Shown here in pieces: positions 21,527-33,360 of a stretch of 64,000 bases of DNA (positions are counted from its first letter, which is position 1; every line of letters starts with the position of its first letter). The DNA comes from Labia minor (lineage: Eukaryota > Arthropoda > Insecta > Dermaptera > Spongiphoridae): NCBI GenBank assembly GCA_963082975.1, contig OY720346.1, positions 21,012,720 to 21,076,719 on the forward strand, read 5' to 3'. The position numbers and the translations under genes were made by a program. The notes under the pieces are model-generated. The model was not told the origin of the DNA, did not search any database, and was given only the letters and a program-made list of their open reading frames with translations.

Positions 21527-22054
21527 ACTACCACTTCCGGTTTCCGGATATTCACCAAAAGTTAATGAATTCATGTTACTGATGCATTAAGTAAATATAC
21601 CAATTTTTATCAAAATCTGTTGAGCGATTCTAATTGTAGACGTCTATGCGGACACTCAATGGACAGACGGACGGACAGATATATCAAAATACTGTTTTCT
21701 GTTAACAAAATACATGATTCGTGAAGATATGTAAAAAAAATCTCTTCATGTGAAATTTGGTATAAAAACAATACCTCCCTTCGTATCGTCGGTCAGTAAT
21801 ACAACCACTTCCGGTTTCCGGATATAACCCAAAAGTTGATGAATTCATGCTAGTGATGCATTAAGTAAATATACTAAATTTTATCAAAATCCGTTTAGCT
21901 GTACACGTTTATACGGACACACAATGGACGGACGGACGGACAGACATCATGCTAAATTACTTTTTTCTGTTAACAAAATGCATGATTCGTGGAGATATGT
22001 AAAAATCTCCACATGTGAAATTTGATATGAAAACAATTCCTTTCCTTCCTATCG
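21527..22054. mobile_element. family B core in two tandem units of about 270 bp
   Basis: Two successive units each contain CCACTTCCGGTTTCCGGAT, CACCAAAAGTTAATGAATTC-like text, ATTAAGTAAATATAC, a GGACGGACGGACAGA microsatellite, CATGATTCGTG and TGTGAAATTTG. They start near 21527 and 21798. The hairpin termini of the full element are absent, so the core has multiplied on its own. Confidence 0.75.
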
Positions 22055-25000
22055 ATAATAATATTTTCAATTTCAAATTGGGGCTTTTAAAGTAATTAGA
22101 TATTAAATTAGTATTTTGATCTCGAAAAAAGATAATAGAAATAAATATTATTATAAATATATAAGAAAATAAAATAGATATGTTCCAGAAACTTTTAATA
22201 TACTTTCTTATTTAATAAGTAACTAAGTATATTAAAAATTCAACTCACATAAATAAATATATTGACGAAAAGAAAAATCTAATTTTATATTTATTAGAAA
22301 TATACGGTGCAGAATGTATACGAAAATAACTTAAATAAAGTATATACATTATATATAAATATAAGTATATAAAATACAAGAGAATAAGTAAATAAATTCT
22401 TTTTAAAATTGAAAAGAATTCGTTTAGATAATTGCATCAATTTCAAATTTAACCGGAACAGGACTTTCATTTTCTTTTTGAGCTCATTTTTTTATTATTA
22501 TTATTTCGCCTCGTTAACTTTTTATTTCCTGACTCTAAATAAGCAAATTAGAATATATATATAGAAGCCAATTGAATAAATTATTAATTTTTAAAAATAC
22601 TTGGTTTGGTTCTTTTTTTATTTCAGTTTTCTTTTCAAAGAAATAAAAATGTACTAACTGTGTAATAGATGATATTTATTTTTAAGGCAAGACTGGTTAA
22701 AGAATTATATATATATATATAAGAGAGAAGAGGATTTAATCAAAGGGCTTGAAGGCTGAGGGCGTAATGGCCTGGAAACCGATCCACTTCCATACATAGA
22801 GAGCGGCTGTTTTGGGATGAGGTAGAGCGACCCCAGTGCAAAAAAGGGTGAGTTGTGCGGGATTTTTACGCTCCAACCACCAATGTAGATAGTCAAAATC
22901 TCATTACACGTGAGATGAGGGCAATTATTCAAAAATCATCCATTCAAATTTATTCCTTTTTCTACTGTTTTTCTCTTAATTTTTTTTTTTACGATTTTCC
23001 AACTTTATAAGCTACTTATTTTAAATGTATTAAAAATAAATAATATAAAACAAAAACAAAAAAAAAAAAATAAACAACTTATAATAATATTTAAATATAA
23101 TAACTAAATTGAAGGAATTTAAAAAAAAAAGGTTTTTCTTGTATTAAATTAAAATGAATATATTAATTTTAATAAGTTTTTGAATTTTTAGTTAATGAAT
23201 GGCAAAAGAGAAAATATACATATGTGATATCTAAGATATTAAACATTAAAATATAAATTATTTAAATTTTTAAAAATAAAATAGAAAATAAATTATTTAA
23301 CATTTTAAAAATAATACAATTTGAAGAAATAGAAATAACTTAAGAAATGAATAATGGGTGAGGGTGGGGTGGGGGGTGGGATAAGAAAGAGAGATGTGTA
23401 GATAGCGTGGGAAGATTTTTTGGGAGAGATTGCTGACGAGCATAATTTAAACTGAGAAGGTATAGCGATTGGCTAATTTTAAAGAGGGTGAAATAATAAA
23501 ATTGCGCAAACTGGATGCATCCGGGATCATAAAAGTAAGTGTAAAAAGTGATCACTTTAGAATTAAATATAATTTCTTTTGGAAATATAATAAGCACAAA
23601 TCTTTAATTTCTTTTATAATATTAATTTTTTTTTATGAAAATATCATGTTTTATTATTTTTATATATATTTTTTGTAATTATATAAACATTATCAAATTA
23701 TGTAATATATATATATATATATTTTGTTATTGTTATTGTTTTTTTAGTTTACTTATTTTTTTTTTTTTTGTTGAACATATCATATTTTTTGTTTTTTCTT
23801 ATATATTTTTGTAATTATATTAAACTTATCAAATAATAATATTAAAAACAGTGTCATATGTGTATCTTCACCTCCCTTCTCTTTCAGACACTCAGGTCCT
23901 TGGATCATAACTGTCTGAATTAAAAAAGTGGGAAAACGCGATATTACATTAGAATATATAAAAGGATAAAGACGGATATAATTGCCTATGTGAACTTTTA
24001 ATTATATTAGTAACATAATTCATAATTATTTAAATAATTTTTAAAATATGTTATGTTTAATAATATTTTCTCTGTGATTCTATTTACAATTTTATTTTCT
24101 TTATTTTTCAAACTAGAATTAATAATTTATTTTAATAAATATAAATATTTATTGTATAATATAATAAGGTAATTTCTGTTCTATAAATATCTCAGGTTTC
24201 AGGTATCAAAATATTGGAAAAGAAACAATTATATTTCTGTTTTCAAAATGAAATGATGAAAATCTATATATATATATACTCGAATAATATAATATGGAAA
24301 AGGACAAGTACTAAAGACTCTCAAAGGCATACAGACGGCGAAACTCATGAATACTTAATCCTTATACTTGTCTTAATAATTTATTACATGAAAACATGGT
24401 ATTACATAATGCAAAATACTAAAAATCATCTGGATTATTATTATTATGATGATGATTATTATTATTAGAATCATTTAGCATTGTCTTATTCGCATCGTTT
24501 TTAACCACTTTGTATAAATTAATGAATATTTCATATAACATTGATAAAGGGTTATTATACCTCATCCAAACGTTTAAGAATTTTATACATTGCAAAGGCA
24601 ATTGAAAGTCTCCCATTCTCTTTCTAAGCTACAAATAAACGAATTTATTGCAAAACTTATTTTTTTTTTTATCTTCGAGGCTTTTTCACTCATCCCAATC
24701 GTTTCGTAAGTTACTTTTTCAACCCCCCACCATCACCCCTTCTTTTTTCCAACATGGAATGTTTTCTAAATTGATCCCCGGCACTTAAGTGAGTTTCAAT
24801 ATTTAACCAAGTTGCAAATGCCAACTTGTCACTTGGCCGCCAATTCCTTATTGAAATGGGTCTTCGGGGGTTGTGCCACCCCCCCCCCCTCTCCTCCACC
24901 CTCAACTTATCTCTCACTCTCACCCTTTCCTTTCTTCCTGCTCACCACTTGAATCGAGTTTCTAGGCGGCCGAAATCTATAAATCACCCCTCTATTTCTT

Positions 25001-26245
25001 CCTCTTCTCTTCAACCCTTCCCTTACCACCAAACTTCCTAATTGGACCTTTTGCTCCATTCGCCTAGATGGGTTATTAAAGTGAAATTAAAACAATTTCA
25101 ATTTCAAGTTCAATCAAATGGCATTCATTGGGAAGGAAATATATTGACAATTTATAGATAGTTGTATAATCGAAGGGAATATATATTTAGCAATATATAA
25201 TATTAATGACAGCCTATATTATTCGAGTGAATTACTAGGTTATTAATTGAAAGCATAAATTGATTGAAACTAAATTAAATGTAAGCAACATAGAATTAAC
25301 TTAATTGTAAGGAAAATATCTGTTAATAGTATTTCCTTCTAAAAACTTTCATATTTATTACAATATTATATTTTTTGAATTTATTATAAAATTAAAATTT
25401 TTTTTATTTAATTTAATGTTACTTTTTATAAATATTTTAATTATATTCTAATCATCAGGAATTATCTCAATTTACATTTATTTTCTCTTTTTGTCTTTAA
25501 TCTTTTAAAATATTTATGTTTAACTGCTAAAACCTGTATCAGAAACATATGATATTAAATAAAAAACATTTTTATTTTAAAATTTTTTTATATTTTCAAC
25601 ATACTCAAATTCATAATCATATGAAGGTTTATTTATTCGAATGACGCGCATAGAGATTATATATACATCCATATATTAAAAATAAAATATTGATTTTTAA
25701 ATGATTTATTAATTTAATTTTTAAATAATTTATAATATTTAAAAAATATCCGGATTAAATGGTAATCATATATTAAAATAAAAATATATGTGAAATTTTT
25801 ATTAATATAATTTTTCATATTAAGTTTAATCTTTTTAAAAGTAGGATTAAAAGTATATTATTACAAAAGTGGCCAAGTTAACTATTCACTAATATAGATA
25901 GTGTTTCTGTTAAGTAAATTCAGGTGATGTGTTGCAAGTTGGAGATTTTTCTATGTATTTAATAAAATATGATTTTTAATATAAAAGATATCGATTAAAG
26001 GGTTTATAAAAAGTATTTATAAAAAATAATCAAATTTAGTAAAATGAACAGGTGCCAAAAGGGTGCACTAAGCTCAGGATTAATTAATATATAAAATTAT
26101 CCTACAAATATAATATAAATGGTAATATAAAAAAATAGATAATATCTTTCATATTTTTGTATAAGTATTAATTTTTATATTACAATTTCTTGCAAAATAA
26201 TTGAAAATCGATATAATTGGAAGATTTTTCCATAAGGCGAGGATA
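22055..26245. other. long AT-rich stretch without recognised gene
   Basis: Homopolymers, (TA)n near 22707 and 23707, and ATT/GAT repeats near 24432-24468. GC-richer segments occur at about 22740-22925 and 24720-25060 (the latter pyrimidine-rich). Possible frames there are low complexity, start at non-ATG codons or resemble no family. Nothing supported. Confidence 0.5.
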
Positions 26246-26261
26246 AATTCTTCTTTCTTAC

Positions 26262-26690
26262 TTACTTACTTTACTTAAGTACCTGAATAGGCTCTCCCGA
26301 TGTATACAGTCATATGCTTTTCTAAAATCGACTAGCATCACGTGCAACTGTCTACCGTACTCTCCCTGTTTTTCAAAAAGCTGCCTAAGAATGAAGATAT
26401 TATCCGTCGTCGAACGACCCGCTCTGAAGCCAGCCTGATACTCTCCCAGATTCTCCTCCGCAATTGGTAGAATTCGGTCCAAATGCACTGTGATAATATT
26501 TTATATCCAATATTTAAGAGGGCTATTCCTCTATAGTTGTCACAGTCCATCTTGTTCCCCTTCTTGAATACTGAAGTCTTCCATGCCTCGGGTATTCTTT
26601 CGCTGGTCCAAATATTCTCGATCAGCCTATGCATTTCGAATTCTAAAGCTTTTCCTCCATGCTTAATCAACTCCGATGATATCCCATCCT
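26262..26690 (-). pseudogene. RTE-like LINE reverse transcriptase fragment
   Basis: The reverse transcriptase copies LINE RNA into the target site. Two frames together show RIPEAWKTSVFKKGNK, CDNYRGIALLNIGYKILSQC, then, shifted, PIAEENLGEYQAGFRAGRST, TDNIFILRQLFEKQ and HVMLVDFRKAYDCIHRESLF. These are the fingers and early palm motifs; FRKAYD corresponds to the first catalytic Asp region. The YxDD box and everything after it are missing because the element ends just past the first Asp. At least one frameshift separates the parts (near 26490). A dead 5'- and 3'-truncated copy. Confidence 0.85.
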
Positions 26691-26829
26691 AATTCCATGC
26701 TTAGGTCGTGTTCCGTTAAATCCGTCCGTGTTCCGAGGCTGATTGTTGTTATTTTTTACGGAGCAGGGTGATAGCCCACAGCCAACCCCCATCCGTCGAT
26801 TTTCTGTCAGGGTTTACTCCCTTATTCGG

Positions 26830-27038
26830 AGCACCGAAAAGAGTAGAATGTAGATAGTAAGAAATGAAAGACCCTTAGCCCTCGAAAACCTAATAGCATC
26901 AGGGTCGGAAGAAACAAGAGTTGACCAAGGGAGGTCTGATAGGAAAGACAAAAGAGAGATATCTAGTACAAGTAAGTGGAAAAATATACTAGATATGGCT
27001 CAGGACCTCATGGTTGCCAGAAAATATGCTCACAAGTT
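26830..27038 (+). pseudogene. retroelement-like coding scrap on the opposite strand
   Basis: The frame reads EETRVDQGRSDRKDKREISS, then TSKWKNILDMAQDLMVARKY and AHKL before a TGA. Its hydrophilic lysine- and arginine-rich character and clean ending look like the C-terminus of an ORF. The family is not recognised with certainty. It lies head-on to the reverse transcriptase fragment inside the same target duplication. Confidence 0.4.
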
Positions 27039-27688
27039 ATGAGCCCCGCAAGGGAACATGCATCTCCCAGCGCGCATACCCGACACATGTCACTGATAGG
27101 ATAAAGGAAAGTGTTATTTATTTATTTGATAATATTAGTAAATATTAATCAGAATTAGGTGTTAATAGAAATAAATAAATAAAGGGTTTAAAACAGGAGT
27201 GGTAGAGGGGGGAGAGGAGTGGAGCAGTTGCTTGGCAGGACGATGAACCCTGAATTGAACTCGGAATTAGATGACAAAAATAAAATTATACTAATGATCA
27301 TTATCATTATCACCAATAATCATTATATATACATTAATAGGTTCATATACCCATCAATATCAGTACCGAGAATTACCCATTAAAGATCCATCGTGCCTAC
27401 CTTGGTAGTAATTGATCTCATATGTGCCCCAAGATCAGTAAAATGATGTAAAACTTACCACCAGTTTTAACAAATACCCCGAGGAAAACGGATGGGAATC
27501 AGGAGCGATGTGCCACACGTCCGACCAGCGCCGAATTCTTCTTTCTTACTCCTCCTAATTAACTTAGCACGTCAAGTATTGCAATTATAAAATTTCAATC
27601 CTATAAACCAGGGGTGGCCAACAAGTCGACCGCGGTCGACCGGTCGATCGCAAAGGCTTTAAAAGTAGCCCGCGAAGCCAAAGTTGGA

Positions 27689-27870
27689 AAAGTTAAAAGG
27701 TAAAGGACATGATTTTTCCATGGGAGAGGGAAGGTAGAAAAAATCATGAGCTCACTTGAGGGAAGGAACGCCAATCCCTGAAATAGAATTCTTTTCTACT
27801 GGGATTATAGAAAAGAATCTACCCGTTACCCAGGATATTATTTTTAAATTTATTAAAAATTAATTTTACA
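27689..27870. mobile_element. partial short-form family E sequence
   Basis: AAAAGTTAAAAGGTAAAGGA followed by CATGATTTTTCC matches the start of the short E copy at 50187-50504. The match stops after the ATTATTTTTAAATTTATTAA segment. Confidence 0.65.
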
Positions 27871-29045
27871 TTTCATGAAACTTATTCAATTTTTTCTTAT
27901 TGCTTCATATATAAAAACAATAAAATTATTTCCTTCCTTTTCAAGTAATTTTTATGTTATTTTAAGTTATTTATTTTTGAATATAAAATTTGAAAATAGA
28001 ATAGAATAGCAGGAAAAATGTTTCAATGTTAAAATACAAAAAAAAGAAGGAATGATTGGGATGGAAAAGTTGGTTAAATCGATTTATTAAAATACTTCGT
28101 ATTAATTTATTTGTCGTATAATACGTAGTATAATAAATTTGTATATAATTTCATTTAACGAAGGGGAAATAATATAATTTATTTTGAAAATAAAGTCAAA
28201 GGCAGTTGAATCTCATCCATTGGGGGTAAGCAATGCAGCATTGCTATGCTGTCCCCTTCAACGTCACCGAGAAGCAAATCATTAAATATATAATAATATA
28301 TCAGTAAAAAGTTAAAAATCTATATTTTATAAAATTAAATTTTTATTTGAATCTTTTCTAAAATTTATTAAACTTCATTTAAATTAATATGAATAAATAA
28401 ATTTACAATTAATTCTTGATTGAGGGATGATTTCGGTGGTGACGCCGTTCAACGTCTTCGACTGGAAAGGGAATGCGAACTGATTGCACTCGAAGCTCAC
28501 CGGCAGGCCAGGAGGGAGGGTGGCTGGGGGGAGGTGAGAAGAGGTGGAGGAGGGGGGCAACATGGCGGCAAATCTTTTCAATCTGTCAAAATTCAATAAT
28601 TAATATTTAATCAACGAAGCACCGTAAAATTATATAATAGTAGTGAAAAAAAATCTACGTTTCATAATGAATCGATTCGTATAGGTTTTACTTGTTGTTA
28701 TGAGGCAATATTTTTGTTGAACTGTAAAAATAAACCGATGTTAAAATTAATTAAAAATTTCCATTTAATGATACGAAAAATCAATTTTATTTAGAATCTG
28801 GCTAAAATTATGGTCAATGGATTGGTCTTGGTCAAAATTTACAAGATTTAGTCAAAAATTTTAATAAAATGAAAAACATTGATTTGATTGGTTTTTCCTA
28901 ATTCTCCACAGCGTTCTATAAATATGAGTTCCAAGTTTTTACTAATATGAAGCGTAGGAGAGGTGGGTCCTCTCAGAGGCACATAAGACATGTCTCACTC
29001 GTGAATATAACGGGTTTTGCTAGTTGGAGAATTGACGTAACCTGG

Positions 29046-29087
29046 ATATATTTGAATTAACCCCCTTCGGGGGTTAATTCAAATATA
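29046..29087. repeat. perfect 19-bp hairpin, loop TTC
   Basis: Arms TATTTGAATTAACCCCC and its exact complement surround TTC. In copy 2 (60243-60283) the same arms surround GAA, the reverse complement. Confidence 0.9.
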
Positions 29088-29115
29088 TATAGGAGACTCT
29101 AAAGAGTCTCCTATA
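29088..29115. repeat. perfect 12-bp hairpin, loop TAAA
   Basis: TATAGGAGACTC-TAAA-GAGTCTCCTATA, directly next to the first hairpin. In copy 2 (60284-60311) the loop is TTTA, again the reverse complement. Confidence 0.9.
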
Positions 29116-29947
29116 AGAGACAAGATTTCAATTTTTTTTCTTTTTAATGAAGCTATGCTAGGTATTCTCCTTCATCCAAATAAATTTTATTTTTTGAATG
29201 ATCAGGGGAGGGGGGAGTAAGAGTAAGGGAATGGATGGAAAGGCGTCAATGGGTAAAGGACATGATTCCTCCAGGTAGAAGAGGGATTTAGAAGAAATCA
29301 TGAGCTCACGTGAGGGCAGGGACGCCAATCCCTGAAATAGAATTCTTTTCTACTGGATTTATAGAAAAGAATCTACTCGCTACCCGGGATATTATTTTTA
29401 AATTTATTAAAAAATAATTTTAGATTATTATCATCCTATATGTTATTACATCTTTTATATACCATATATTTATATTTTTCTTATCCCGATAAGTTAAATA
29501 CTTATTATCCAAGGGCTTCCCTTTCTCAAAACACCGTTTAGTCCTAGACTACTCTACTCTACCCAAATTTCGCCTCTCATATCCATTCCACAATGAAGTA
29601 TTTATTTTAATTCAAGTTATAAATTTAAATGAAAAATAACAGCCCTTCCATTTACAATTTTTTTTATTAATATTATTATAATAATTCAAACTAAAATATC
29701 TTTCATATATCTAAGAACATATATAAATATATTATTGATTTAACCTTTCTATATTTTAGTATTTGACTATATAATTAATAATATATAATTTTTTCCCATT
29801 TTTAGCACTTTATTACAAACATATTATATATTTTAATTTTTTTATTCGTTGATCAAAAATAATATATATGTAAAATATATTTATTTATTACATAATAAAT
29901 AGATAATTATATTATTATATAAGATATATATAAATCTAAAATCAATG

Positions 29948-30090
29948 GTTTCAGATAGCAATTTTTGGAAACTAATAAGTAAAGATAAATATCCAAATAT
30001 TTGGACAATGGTTGCTCGTTTCAATTCCTTCTTTGGCACCACATATTTATGTGAATCCGCATTTTCTTATATGAATGCAATGTTGGTATT
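29948..30090 (+). pseudogene. hAT transposase C-terminal fragment (family D)
   Basis: Reads DSNFWKLISKDKYPNIWTMV, then ARFNSFFGTTYLCESAFSYM and NAM before decay. This is the hAT dimerisation and last catalytic Glu region (LCESAFS), similar to the GTF2IRD2/ZBED-like hAT class. It is the only recognised coding part of the element at 27609-30465. Confidence 0.8.
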
Positions 30091-30796
30091 GTATTTTTTA
30101 AAATTTAAATAAATATTGTTAGAATTCATAAAATAAAAAATATATCGTAGGCTTAGATTGCAAACCTGCTAACTCATATTCAGCATATTTTGCACAACTT
30201 TCTTAAAACGCATAAATTTTTTGCTTGTCATGTGATTTCAATTAAATAGGTGCATAATAGCGGTGTTTCATAGCCAATGTAAGGTGTTTTTCTCTTTCTA
30301 ATAGTGTGAAAATGTAATTTTTGACCAAAAGTGGAAGTTTGCAATTTAAATCGGCGATATAATGACTTCTTTAATTATCATCTAATATCCCATATCCATA
30401 GTCGACCGCAGACTATATTTTATTGAAAAAGTAGCCCCTAAAAGCTAAAAGTTTGGCCACACCTGCTATAAACCATACTTTATTATTATTATACTTAAAG
30501 ATGCAAGAATTTTTAGATTTCAAATTCTATAATAAACTTGAAATATAACGAATAAATGGTAAATCATTAAATAGGTAAATATTTACCTAGATGTCATTAA
30601 ATAATATTGTGTAGAATTTTTTCAATCTTGAAAGTTAAATCCAACCCTCACACACATCGTTCACCAACCATGTTAAAAGGGAAGAGTGTCAACCCAACGG
30701 TATTTAGATAAAACAACCCCTCAAAGATGCGGAGATTCCAATTACCACAACAATGTAGATTTACTAACATGCTTAATGACTGTTGTTTATTTAATA

Positions 30797-31028
30797 CAGT
30801 GATTCTCAACCAATGTGCCGCCAAATTATTACAAATGTAAGAGGCTCTTAAACATTTCCGACTTTTTTTTATAAATTTTTTCAATTTGGTTCTAAAAAAA
30901 ATAAAAAAGGTAAACCGTTTCTGGGACCACTTTTTTTCAATATGGTAAACTTTTACACTTATCTTTTTCTTTGTGTACTGCCAAATTTTTAAACCGTTAA
31001 AAGTGTACCGCGGTAAAAAAAATCACTG
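30797..31028. mobile_element. hAT MITE (family F), complete, 232 bp
   Basis: Starts CAGTGATTCTCAACC and ends AAAATCACTG. The flanks ATTTAATA at 30789-30796 and 31029-31036 are an exact 8-bp duplication. Inside are GTGCCGCC near the left, GTACCGCGG near the right, and the module TTTTTTCAATTTGGTTCTAA shared with the MITEs at 19748 and 48728. Confidence 0.9.
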
Positions 31029-31036
31029 ATTTAATA

Positions 31037-33360
31037 TAAAGAATATCATTCGGTAAAACAAATATTTATAATAACATTTTTATTATTGTGATCAATGAAT
31101 TTGAATAGAAAATAAAATCAATAAATTGAATAGAGAAATCAATAAGTATTCATTAAACATTTACAATTTTTTTTAAATTAATATTGACCCTCGAGATATA
31201 TGTCAATTTACACATTTATTTGGTAATTTAATGCTTTAAATTTTATTTTATAATTTTTTGTGTATTTAGTGAAGTTTAAATCTTTGCCCTCAGGACCAAT
31301 AAACAAACATTTTACTACTGAATAATCCACTCGATTATCTAATTCAATTCAATCAATTAACATTATTAAATTTCTACTTATTAATTTATCAAGATTTAAA
31401 GTAAATTAATTTTTTTCTTTAATTATAGAAAAAAAATATATAAAATCAATCATTTTCTTAGACTGAAATAAATAGGCAAAATTAAATAACAAATATTTTA
31501 TATTTATTCATGGAAATTCTCAAGATAAAAACTGGAAGGATAGGGTGGGGGGAATGTCATAATAATTCTAGTTCAAATATTATAGAACAGGAAAGTTGAA
31601 TGAAACTCTTTGTCCTCTGCCTTTAATCTGGAAAACTGCATTTAAAATAAAAAAATAATATAATAAAAATAATAATAATAATCACTTGTTGTTTTATTAT
31701 AATAGAAAAATTGTATAGTTCTTCAATCAATATTTAAAAATTAATTTTTTTTTTGGAAAATAATATAAAAGGTAATTTCTGTTCTTTAGAAGTTTAATTT
31801 CTTTTTATAGACAATGTTTCCCTAATGTAATTATTTATTACAATTGAAATTGTTTATTGCAAGGGAACCTAATAACGAGACAATAAATACACTCAACTCA
31901 CATCGATTTCATATATTGGGCCATTTATTTTCAATATTCCTGTCCATTCGATTGGTTAATATTCATTTTTTATTATTATATTTACATCTACTCTTTTATT
32001 TAAAAATCCTCTGTTGAAAAATGAGAGTGATTTTATTTTGATTCGCTGTGTTTTCTATCTTCCTGTTGATGGAGGGTTGTCTCAAAGTCTTTAAATAACT
32101 ATCCACCAACAACTTTCTTACAAAAGATGTCAACTCTTGTTTTTTTTTTTTATATTTCCATAAGAAACATTTTCTTATTGGATTTTTATTTATTGTCTGT
32201 TAACACAGAAGAAAGAGAATAGGAACTGTCTTTTCAAAAAAGATTTTTTTCCCTCAAAATAAAATAAAAAAAAAACAAGCAAAACATTTTTAAAATGAGG
32301 AAATTTCATACACAAGCTTACTATATATTCGTCTATACTCTTAAAAATATATAATAATAATACTTTTATAACACAATCTGTATAAAACAAGCCTTTTCAT
32401 CCATTTTACACCAAAAAAATTACAAGTCTATTCTCTATACACAGGAAATTGTGTTTTTTTTTTGTTTCTACATGTCAGGTTGTTACCATTAAGGGTTAAA
32501 CAAATAATAAAAAAACAAAATAAAAAGAAAAAGACAAGAATAATAAATAAATTTAATTTAAGTAAAGATTTATAAAATATTATTGTTTGTCAAATTTTTA
32601 TTAAATATGGAATAATACTTTTAGTATGGTTGAAATGTTAATATATTTTTGAATATCCTGTCATTTCATTCTCACTTGTGTCGATAAATTCTTGATGAAG
32701 CATATTGCAAGTTGAAAAAGGGGAATATTAGGAAAAAGTAAAAGAAATGGAAAGTGGAAAGAGTTAGAGAGTGGGAGCTGTAAAAGAAATCGATCTTGAC
32801 TCATCTGCAACTTAAAAGAAAAGAAAAAATTTCACACTCTACCTACACAATCGTTTAAAATATTTACATATTGTGAAAGAGCTCTCGTAAGTAAAATTTT
32901 ATTTGCTAAATAAATAAAGAGAAGATAACAAAAAAATTAAATAAATGAGGTAATTCATAAAATTAAAGAATGAAGTTTACTCATTGACACCCTTTGAATA
33001 AAAACAATTTAATTTACTTGAAGGTTTTTTTTTTTAAATAATTTGTTCTGGTACAAAAAAAAAGGAACTTTAGAAGCATAAATACATGAATATGAAATAA
33101 AGTTTTCATTTCCTTAATTAATTAATAATTTAAAGTTGACCAATCGAACTAAAACTTTGCACACTTTCAGATTTGGATGACAATAGATGAATATGAAATA
33201 AAGTTTTCATTTTCTTAATTAATTAATTAATTAATAATTTAATTAATAAATTTTAACCCATCATTAAATATCATTTATAATCTCAAAGTATATACAAATA
33301 AAACTTAAAACCTTAAAAATTTATTTACCAAAAAATTAAAAATAAAATAAATAGTTTAAA
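31037..33360. other. AT-rich stretch without recognised gene
   Basis: No gene or clear repeat apart from short duplicated text around GAATATGAAATAAAGTTTTC (about 33090 and 33190). Possible frames are low complexity. Confidence 0.5.

Larger units (their letters stand above)
26246..27548 (-). mobile_element. composite retroelement insertion with 16-bp target duplication
   Basis: AATTCTTCTTTCTTAC occurs exactly at 26246-26261 and 27533-27548. The 1271 bp between end, on the minus strand, in a short AAGTA/AAG repeat, the typical LINE tail position. The part next to the tail encodes reverse transcriptase on the minus strand, while 26830-27040 reads as coding on the plus strand, so the insert is a chimera of two elements or contains a later insertion. 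Confidence 0.75.
28305..29714. mobile_element. hairpin-rich family E sequence, long copy 1
   Basis: About 1.4 kb closely similar to 59504-60932, both lying inside family D elements. It starts TAAAAAGTTAAAAATC. It contains two consecutive perfect hairpins (29046-29115), a GAGAGG-TGGGT-CCTCTC hairpin, GGGACGCCAATCCC, and a TTCTTTTCTA/TAGAAAAGAA stem. A minus-strand frame of 70 codons (MNFDRLKRFAAM, FAFPFQSKTLNG) is not conserved as protein in copy 2, so it is probably not coding. Where E proper ends is uncertain: the short copy stops after CTACTCTACTCTACCC, near 29551. Confidence 0.65.
27609..30465 (+). mobile_element. hAT element (family D), decayed, with 8-bp target duplication
   Basis: Termini CAGGGGTGGCC and GGCCACACCTG are inverted repeats. 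The 8-bp duplication CTATAAAC is exact at 27601-27608 and 30466-30473. Just inside the left end is the 16-bp perfect palindrome GTCGACCGCGGTCGAC, and near the right end TAGTCGACCGCAGACTA. The transposase is almost gone: only a C-terminal scrap remains (29948-30090). Much of the interior is family E sequence. Related copies: 49090-49458 (short) and 58817-61061. Confidence 0.9.

Noticed and set aside
23469-23678. Possible first exon MANFKEGEIIKLRKLDASGI with a GTAAGTG donor-like site
   Set aside because: The frame begins at TTG rather than ATG, no promoter or partner exon is visible, and the flanks are low complexity.
24711-25041. Overlapping frames in the pyrimidine-rich segment near 24.8 kb
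   Set aside because: Amino acid content only reflects C- and T-rich composition on one strand; no family resemblance.
28384-28596. Minus-strand frame MNFDRLKRFAAM inside family E as a real gene
   Set aside because: The second copy (59608-59793) has frame-changing differences and amino acid changes at most differing sites, so no protein constraint is visible.
29250-29420. Hammerhead or twister ribozyme in family E
   Set aside because: No CTGANGA...GAAA core or other conserved ribozyme core could be matched to the visible stems.
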